DNA of 6,057 nucleotides from JBDUDR01 sp040002845 (GTDB lineage Bacteria; Actinomycetota; Actinomycetes; Propionibacteriales; Nocardioidaceae): positions 1 to 6,057 of the forward strand of contig JBDUDR010000156.1 in NCBI GenBank assembly GCA_040002845.1, read 5' to 3'. Below the pieces are notes generated by a model. That model did no database searches, was not told the origin of the DNA, and saw only the letters and a program-made list of their open reading frames with translations. The first letter of the stretch is position 1. Each line of letters opens with the position of its first letter. The translations under genes and the position numbers were made by a program. Shown here one piece after another: positions 1 to 4,354 of the stretch.

Positions 1-1480
1 CGATCATCGAGGGCGCGACGTACTTGCCGCCGGAGGTCTTGAAGAGGTCCTTCTTACGATCGGTGATTCGCAGGAACCCGTCGGCGTCGATCTCGCCGAT
101 GTCGCCGGTGCGGAACCAGCCATCGTCGGTGAGGACCTCGCGGTCCTGATCCGGGAGGTGGTGGTAACCGTCCATCACCCCAGGCCCCTTGATCAAGACC
201 TCGCCGTCCTCGGCGATCTTGAGGTCCGTGCCTGGGAAGGGGAGGCCGACAGTGCCGAACTTGTAGTTGGTCGGTCGGTTGACCACCGAGCCGGCGGAGG
301 TCTCGGTGAGCCCGTAGCCCTCGAGAATCAGGATGCCGGCCGCCGCGAACCACTCGGCCACCTCGCTGTTGAGCGCAGCGGCCCCGGAGATGAAGAACCG
401 CAGGCGGCCGCCGAACCGCTCGCGGATCTTGGCGAACACCAACTTGTCGAACAACCGATGCTGGACCGCGAGATGCGGCGGCACGCGCTCCCCCGCTCGT
501 CGTCGGCGAGCCACGTCGATCCCGACCTTGAATGCCTGGTCGAAGATCTTCGCCTTGGCGCCGCCCTCGGCATGGGCCATCGTGACGATGCGGCCGTGTG
601 CCTTCTCGAAGATGCGGGGCGCGGCCCCCATGAAGGTGGGCTTCACCACCGCCAGGTTGTCCACGATCTTGTCGACCCGGCCGTCGATCACGGTCGGGAA
701 CCCGATCCCCAACTGGGTGGCAAGCAGGACCTTCCCGAACGAATGGGCCATCGGCAGCCATAGGTACTGCAGGTCATCTCGATCCAGGATGTCTTGTGCC
801 TGGACGGCGGTGCCTTCGTAGGTCCAACCGGAGTGGCGGAGTCGCACGCCTTTCGGTCGACCAGTCGTACCGGAGGTGTAGATCAGGGTCGCCAGGGCAT
901 CAGGTCCGGTGTTCTCGACCCGCGTATCGATGACGTGCGGGTCACGCTCGAGCAGGTCCGCGCCGAGCCGCTGGAGCTCCTCGAGACTCATGACCCAGCC
1001 GTCAGCGGCATCCGTGGTGCCGTCGAACGTGACGACTCTGGTCACCTTGGGCAGCTCTTCGCGCCGGTCGCGTAGCTTGGCGATCTGGTCGTCGTCTTCC
1101 GCGAAGACCACGACGCTTTCCGAGTCGCTGATGATGAACGCGACATCGTCCGCCATCGACGATGGGTAGACCGTCGTAGTCGCGGCACCGGAGCACATGA
1201 TGGCCAGATCGGCGAGCACCCATTCGTACCGCGTCGCCGAGGCGATTGCCACTCGCTGCTCCGGAGCCACGCCGAGGGCAACCAGCCCGGCGGCTATCTC
1301 GATCACCCGGTCGCCGGTCTCGCGCCAGGTCACCGACTCCCAGCCCGGGCCGGCCGGGAAGCGATAGGCCTCGCTGGCCGGGGTCTCGGCGACCCGGTCC
1401 AAGAACATGCGGCCGACATTGGGTGGTCGCGCCTCGACGACTCTGAAGTCCTCGTCGCGTTGGGGCGCTTGGGTCGGCAT
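1..1480 (-). CDS. Long-chain fatty acyl-CoA synthetase (AMP-binding, COG1022/FadD15-like), 3' end cut off
   Basis: It activates a fatty acid with ATP to an acyl-adenylate and then to acyl-CoA, feeding beta-oxidation or lipid synthesis; it is probably cytoplasmic or membrane-associated. The frame is open from the ATG at 1480 to the left edge (493 residues visible). Adenylate-forming motifs appear in order: P-loop-like YTSGTTGRPKG at residues 201-211, LPMAHSFG at 242-249, EGYGLTET at 387-394, GWFRTGD at 454-460, and the hinge region ITDRKKD at 472-478 followed by TSGGKYVAP at 482-490. The SGGKYVAP form is typical of the long-chain FadD15/eukaryotic ACSL branch rather than the E. coli FadD branch. 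Family members are about 600 residues, so roughly 100 residues, including the catalytic C-terminal lysine (A10), lie outside the window. The start is supported by AGGAG six bases upstream. It is divergent from the lipoprotein hydrolase. Chain-length preference cannot be read from the sequence. Confidence 0.93.
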   Translation of the reverse strand, partial: MPTQAPQRDEDFRVVEARPPNVGRMFLDRVAETPASEAYRFPAGPGWESVTWRETGDRVIEIAAGLVALGVAPEQRVAIASATRYEWVLADLAIMCSGAATTTVYPSSMADDVAFIISDSESVVVFAEDDDQIAKLRDRREELPKVTRVVTFDGTTDAADGWVMSLEELQRLGADLLERDPHVIDTRVENTGPDALATLIYTSGTTGRPKGVRLRHSGWTYEGTAVQAQDILDRDDLQYLWLPMAHSFGKVLLATQLGIGFPTVIDGRVDKIVDNLAVVKPTFMGAAPRIFEKAHGRIVTMAHAEGGAKAKIFDQAFKVGIDVARRRRAGERVPPHLAVQHRLFDKLVFAKIRERFGGRLRFFISGAAALNSEVAEWFAAAGILILEGYGLTETSAGSVVNRPTNYKFGTVGLPFPGTDLKIAEDGEVLIKGPGVMDGYHHLPDQDREVLTDDGWFRTGDIGEIDADGFLRITDRKKDLFKTSGGKYVAPSMI

Positions 1481-1486
1481 CGCGGA

Positions 1487-1491
1487 CTCCT
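1487..1491 (-). promoter_or_regulatory. Ribosome binding site of the acyl-CoA synthetase
   Basis: AGGAG on the minus strand with a 6-base spacer to the ATG at 1480. It fixes that start as the likely one. Confidence 0.75.
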
Positions 1492-1541
1492 GGTCGTCGC
1501 AAGCGGGGTTGTCTGCACCGTAGCCGAGAATCGCCGGCGAG

Positions 1542-1553
1542 CGGTACATACCG
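1542..1553. repeat. Inverted repeat CGGTA-CA-TACCG, candidate operator
   Basis: A perfect 5-bp dyad with a 2-bp centre in the divergent intergenic region, about 60 bp upstream of the synthetase start and 90 bp upstream of the hydrolase start. The symmetry is seen directly. A role as a regulator binding site is inferred from position alone. Confidence 0.35.
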
Positions 1554-1567
1554 ATCGGGTTTCGATC
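1553..1567. repeat. Inverted repeat GATCG-n5-CGATC, candidate operator
   Basis: A perfect 5-bp dyad around the spacer GGTTT, abutting the CGGTA/TACCG dyad (they share base 1553). Short dyads like this arise by chance in GC-rich DNA. Two in a row inside a divergent promoter region are suggestive only. Confidence 0.3.
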
Positions 1568-1630
1568 CGGTCACGATAGTTCGGTCTCGTACTACTTCTG
1601 GCGGTGGCCGGTCTAGCGTTCAACTCAACG

Positions 1631-1636
1631 AGGAGG
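1631..1636 (+). promoter_or_regulatory. Ribosome binding site of the lipoprotein hydrolase
   Basis: A full AGGAGG with a 5-base spacer to the ATG at 1642. It selects this start over the in-frame ATG at codon 10 (1669). Confidence 0.85.
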
Positions 1637-1641
1637 GTTCC

Positions 1642-3075
1642 ATGGCGATCGTCACAGGCGCGCGATCCATGGTTGGGACACCCCTCGCCCTGGCCCTCGT
1701 GTCGGCGCTGGTGGCCAGCTGCACGTCTGACCAGGCGACCGCGCCCGTCGTTGACGGTTCGCTCATGACGTCAAGTCACCGACCCGCGCCTGCTCTGCAC
1801 GACAGCGGCGCGTGCGAGCCGGCCCAGGCCGGCTTCTCCTGCAGCACCCTGACGGTTCCACTCGATCATGCCGACCCGACTGGACCCGGTCTTGACCTGC
1901 ACGTGGCCGTGCAGGATGAGCCTTCCGCCCCACGTCCGGTCCTCCTGTTCCTGACCGGCGGGCCCGGACAGCCCGGTGTCTCGTACGCCGCCAAGACCGC
2001 ACGCATGATGGCACCGGTGCTCACCCGCTACCGGGTTGTGATGATCGACCAGCGCGGCACCGGTGGCACCGCACTCAACTGCCCCGGGCTGCAACAGCAG
2101 ATGGCCGAGACCGACCTGATCCCGCCCACCCAGGCTGCTGTCGAGGAGTGCTCCTCGATCCTGGGTGACACCCGCGGCGACTACTCCACCGCACAGACCG
2201 TGCAGGACCTCGACTGGCTGCGTCGAGCCCTGGGAGTCCGGACGCTCGCCATCGACGGCATCTCCTACGGCACGTACGTCGCCGAGAACTACGCCATGAC
2301 GTTCCCCCACCACGTCGACCATCTGGTGCTCGACTCCGTGGTGCCCCACGTCATAACCCCCGCCGGCTCGATGCAGCTCGCGAGCTTCCGGGCAGTACGG
2401 CGCGTGCTGCCGATGGTCTGCAAGGAGCAGCGATGCACGACGGACCCGGTGGCCGACCTGGCGTGGCTCGTACGCCACCGTGGCGACGGTCCCGAGTTGC
2501 TGGACCTGCTGGCGATCACCAGCATCATCAGGCCCGACCTGTCGTTCCTTCCCGCGATGCTTCATCAGGCTCGGGTAGGCAATGATCGCGAGCTCGAAGG
2601 ATGGTTGCAGGGGATCGCGTCCGATGTCGTGCCCACCGACCAGTTCAGCCAGGGTTTGCACGCGGCCGCGCTGTGCGCGGACCAGAACGAGCCGTGGGGT
2701 GGTCCCGACACGCCGCTGGCGACCCGAGAGGCGACCCTCGACCGGCTCAACAGCCAACTCACGCCGGCGCAGACTTACCCCTTCGACACGCACACCGCAA
2801 CCAGCAACGGCTTTGTCCAGGTCTGCCGCTGGTGGGGTCCCATCAAGCCGCCGCCCGAACCACGGCAGCGCGACCTGCCCCCCGTGCCAACGCTCTTCCT
2901 GGTCGGCGACCACGACCTGTGCACGCCGCTGGAGTGGGCCCAGCACGAGGTGGACAGGGCGCCCGGAGGGCAGCTGCTCCTGGTGAAGGGAGCCGGTCAC
3001 TCGATCCAGCCGCGCGGTGACGAGTTTCCCGGGACGATGGAAACGGTGTTCTCGTTTCTCAGACACGGAGGCTGA
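1642..3075 (+). CDS. Exported lipoprotein alpha/beta hydrolase, TAP-like / peptidase S33 family
   Basis: This 477-residue protein is probably lipid-anchored on the outer face of the membrane. Residues 1-27 form a lipoprotein signal: a hydrophobic run at about 11-24, then the lipobox V-A-S-C with Cys27 as the modified residue. The hydrolase fold follows. GGPGQPG at 106-112 is the oxyanion-hole loop, DQRGTG is at 136-141, and the nucleophile elbow GISYG has Ser208. Asp425 (in GDHDLCTP) and His453 (in GAGHS) complete the triad. The C-terminal part from about residue 345 matches the TAP-like C-terminal domain (the CRWW segment, then the Asp and His motifs). Relatives include Streptomyces Slp/tripeptidyl aminopeptidases and mycobacterial Hip1/CaeA-type lipoproteins, so aminopeptidase or esterase activity is expected; the actual substrate cannot be told. 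Length is normal for the family. It converges on the MarR gene with a 6-bp gap. Confidence 0.92.
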   Translation: MAIVTGARSMVGTPLALALVSALVASCTSDQATAPVVDGSLMTSSHRPAPALHDSGACEPAQAGFSCSTLTVPLDHADPTGPGLDLHVAVQDEPSAPRPVLLFLTGGPGQPGVSYAAKTARMMAPVLTRYRVVMIDQRGTGGTALNCPGLQQQMAETDLIPPTQAAVEECSSILGDTRGDYSTAQTVQDLDWLRRALGVRTLAIDGISYGTYVAENYAMTFPHHVDHLVLDSVVPHVITPAGSMQLASFRAVRRVLPMVCKEQRCTTDPVADLAWLVRHRGDGPELLDLLAITSIIRPDLSFLPAMLHQARVGNDRELEGWLQGIASDVVPTDQFSQGLHAAALCADQNEPWGGPDTPLATREATLDRLNSQLTPAQTYPFDTHTATSNGFVQVCRWWGPIKPPPEPRQRDLPPVPTLFLVGDHDLCTPLEWAQHEVDRAPGGQLLLVKGAGHSIQPRGDEFPGTMETVFSFLRHGG

Positions 3076-3081
3076 CCCGGC

Positions 3082-3540
3082 TCACTGTTCTTGGAGTGCA
3101 ACCAGCAACGCCTCGTCGAGTCGCGACAGCGCCTCGGCGACTTGCCCATGTGCCGTTCCCAGGTGTGAACGCAGTTGCTGATGCACCGCTGTGACGGCCC
3201 GCGAACCTTTCGCGCACGTCTCGCGGCCCGTCCTCGAAAGCTGTACCAGGAACGACCGCCGGTCTGCGGGGTTGGCAAGCCGAGACAGGTGCCCGCGTTT
3301 CGACATCGCGGTGAGATAGCCGGTCAAGGTGGACGGCCTGATGCTCAGCCGATCGGCGAGCTCTGTCGGCGTGACCGGTTCCTCGATGTCCGCCAACGCG
3401 GAGTAGACGGCGTACTCGGTGGCGCTGAGGCCGGACTCGGCGAGTGCGATGTTCAGTAGTTGGCTGACCCGCTGACCGACCAGGAAGATCGAGAAGAAGA
3501 GTCCCTGGTCACCGAGGTCGTTGACCAACCGATCGCCCAT
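3082..3540 (-). CDS. MarR-family transcriptional regulator
   Basis: A 152-residue winged-helix regulator, probably a dimer that binds a palindromic operator. The N-terminal helix (about 8-36) and C-terminal helices (about 110-150) would form the dimer interface. The DNA-binding core spans about 38-106: LSATEYAVYSAL at 38-49, helix-turn-helix PTELADRLSIRPSTLTGYL at 58-76, then the wing with NPADRRSFLVQLSRTGR at 90-106, a classic MarR wing. The only cysteine I noted in the core is Cys109, and there is no N-terminal cysteine like that of OhrR, so thiol sensing of that type is unlikely. I chose the ATG at 3540; the frame stays open upstream to 3600, but that would only deepen the overlap with the MOSC gene. 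No Shine-Dalgarno precedes 3540, which fits coupling to translation of the upstream MOSC gene. The regulon and ligand are unknown; autoregulation is plausible. Confidence 0.88.
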   Translation of the reverse strand: MGDRLVNDLGDQGLFFSIFLVGQRVSQLLNIALAESGLSATEYAVYSALADIEEPVTPTELADRLSIRPSTLTGYLTAMSKRGHLSRLANPADRRSFLVQLSRTGRETCAKGSRAVTAVHQQLRSHLGTAHGQVAEALSRLDEALLVALQEQ

Positions 3541-4237
3541 GCAGGACACCGTAAGGCGTGCGCTCGACGGCCGCCTGCACCGCGCCGAACTGCTCGGCAT
3601 ACCGCTCAGCCTGCCGGCGCGTGCCCGCGGGCAGGGCCGGGGCCGCCAGCAGCCTGGGCAGCAGGGACCGCTCGGTGGTCAGCGCCCGGAACATCAAGCC
3701 GACCGTGACATCGTGGTCGGGACTCTCCACGACCTCCAGGCCGTCACCAGCGGAGACCTGACCCGGGTCAACAACTCGCAGGTACGGCCCGGGCCGGCCC
3801 TCAGCGGTGAACCGTTTGAGCCACGCCTTGGCGTCATAGCCGCCGGCTCCCAGCCAGCCCTTGAACACGTTGCACGGGATGCGTACCGACGCCACCTCGA
3901 AGGTCGCGGTCCCGATCCGCCAGCGGTCACCGATCAGTGCCTCATTGAGGTCGATCCCCTCCGTCGTCAGGTTTTCGCCAAAGCCGCCGTTGGGGATGTC
4001 ACCACCGAGTCGAGAGGCCCACAGATCGAGATCCTCCCGCGCAAAGGCGTAGACCGCCTGGTCGACTCCACCGTGGTGCCTTGTGTCGGCGACCTGGTCA
4101 CCCTGGAGTCCCATCGGCTCGGCGCGGACCGGGCCGACGACCGGCTTCTTGTGGATGGCGGTGCGACCGAGGTCGCCTGCCCAGTGGGCCGCGACGGGGG
4201 TGGCCACATTGACGGACAGCAGGCGAGCAGTGGTCAT
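3509..4237 (-). CDS. MOSC-domain protein, YiiM-like
   Basis: A 242-residue protein of the molybdenum cofactor sulfurase C-terminal (MOSC) family. Visible motifs: the N-terminal strand RLLSVNV at 5-11, HHGGVDQAVYAFAREDLDLW at 54-73, FGENL at 86-90, GDRWRIG at 103-109, and RIPC at 119-122. Cys122 is the family's conserved cysteine, thought to contact the cofactor. The tail from about 185 (helical, ending in LPAGTRRQAERYAEQFG) resembles the C-terminal extension of YiiM-type proteins. E. coli YiiM and YcbX help reduce toxic N-hydroxylated bases such as 6-hydroxylaminopurine in a molybdenum-cofactor-dependent way; a similar detoxifying role here is an inference. The ATG at 4237 gives the usual family start. 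An in-frame GTG at 4282 would add 15 residues with no family resemblance. Its last 32 bases overlap the MarR gene. lepA lies 117 bp upstream on the same strand. Confidence 0.88.
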   Translation of the reverse strand: MTTARLLSVNVATPVAAHWAGDLGRTAIHKKPVVGPVRAEPMGLQGDQVADTRHHGGVDQAVYAFAREDLDLWASRLGGDIPNGGFGENLTTEGIDLNEALIGDRWRIGTATFEVASVRIPCNVFKGWLGAGGYDAKAWLKRFTAEGRPGPYLRVVDPGQVSAGDGLEVVESPDHDVTVGLMFRALTTERSLLPRLLAAPALPAGTRRQAERYAEQFGAVQAAVERTPYGVLHGRSVGQRPR

Positions 4238-4252
4238 GGGGCAATGGTCCCC
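4238..4252 (-). promoter_or_regulatory. G4/C4 hairpin enclosing the only SD-like element of the MOSC gene
   Basis: In the minus-strand mRNA, GGGG (4252-4249) can pair with CCCC (4241-4238) across a 7-base loop, directly against the AUG at 4237. The GGGGA within it is the only purine-rich SD-like sequence near this start, with a long spacer of about 10 bases. Pairing would hide it. The base complementarity is seen directly; a regulatory effect is inferred. Confidence 0.3.
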
Positions 4253-4283
4253 GATCGCAGGGACCCGGAGCCAGTCGAACACC

Positions 4284-4307
4284 GCGTGCCGGCTCTAACC
4301 GGCATGC
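4284..4307. repeat. Inverted repeat TGCCGG-n6-CCGGCA in the MOSC leader
   Basis: The arms at 4287-4292 and 4299-4304 are perfectly complementary around a 6-base loop. Three further bases per side (4284-4286 with 4305-4307) extend the pairing with one mismatch (a G-U wobble if read on the plus strand). It could be a U-less terminator-like hairpin after lepA, a leader hairpin of the MOSC mRNA, or an operator for the neighbouring MarR protein. Confidence 0.5.
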
Positions 4308-4319
4308 CTGTCTCCGGTT
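4297..4319. repeat. Second inverted repeat AACCGG-n11-CCGGTT, overlapping the first
   Basis: The arms at 4297-4302 and 4314-4319 are perfectly complementary. The left arm shares CCGG (4299-4302) with the right arm of the TGCCGG/CCGGCA repeat, so the two hairpins cannot form at the same time in one RNA. Confidence 0.4.
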
Positions 4320-4354
4320 TCCACTCCCATTACGCCGGTCGAAGCATTGACGGG

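Larger units (their letters stand above)
1481..1641. other. Divergent intergenic region, probable promoters for both flanking genes
   Basis: This 161-bp gap lies between the start of the acyl-CoA synthetase (minus) and the start of the lipoprotein hydrolase (plus), so at least one promoter in each direction is expected. I found only weak hexamers. On the plus strand there are GATAGT at 1575-1580 and TAGCGT at 1614-1619; on the minus strand, TATCGT over 1578-1573. None has a good -35 partner at 16-18 bp, so I do not call a specific promoter. Two short dyads occupy 1542-1567. Confidence 0.5.
4238..4354. other. lepA-MOSC intergenic leader
   Basis: This 117-bp gap lies between the lepA stop and the MOSC start, both on the minus strand. 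I find no TANNNT-type -10 hexamer on the minus strand, so the MOSC-MarR pair may be read through from lepA or use a promoter I cannot recognise. No hairpin followed by a U-run is present, so there is no standard intrinsic terminator for lepA. The stretch contains overlapping CCGG-centred inverted repeats (4284-4319) and a small G4/C4 hairpin next to the MOSC start codon. Confidence 0.5.

Noticed and set aside
54..821. Several open frames on both strands (such as 54-761 minus, 158-763 plus, 333-821 plus) over the acyl-CoA synthetase
   Set aside because: Their translations are low-complexity Arg/Ala/Pro/Gly-rich sequences. The true frame, open from 1480 to the left edge with all AMP-binding motifs, explains the region.
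1002..1574. A possible frameshift or split of the acyl-CoA synthetase
   Set aside because: Translating 1480 down to 1 gives one uninterrupted frame with all motifs in order; the gene appears broken only because its stop lies off the window.
1590..1620. Sigma-70-type promoter with -10 TAGCGT at 1614-1619 for the hydrolase
   Set aside because: There is no -35 match at any reasonable spacing, and the -10 matches consensus poorly.
1771..3066. A 431-codon open frame on the minus strand opposite the lipoprotein hydrolase
   Set aside because: It lies fully antisense to a gene with clear motifs, shows no recognisable domain, and is the kind of long antisense frame expected in GC-rich codon-biased DNA.
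3541..3600. N-terminal extension of the MarR protein to 172 residues from 3600
   Set aside because: The extra 20 residues are Ser/Arg-rich, antisense-like in composition, and overlap the MOSC coding end. The protein from 3540 already has the full MarR length.
4284..4307. Rho-independent terminator after lepA
   Set aside because: The hairpin is there, but no U-run follows on the minus strand, so I record it as an inverted repeat only.
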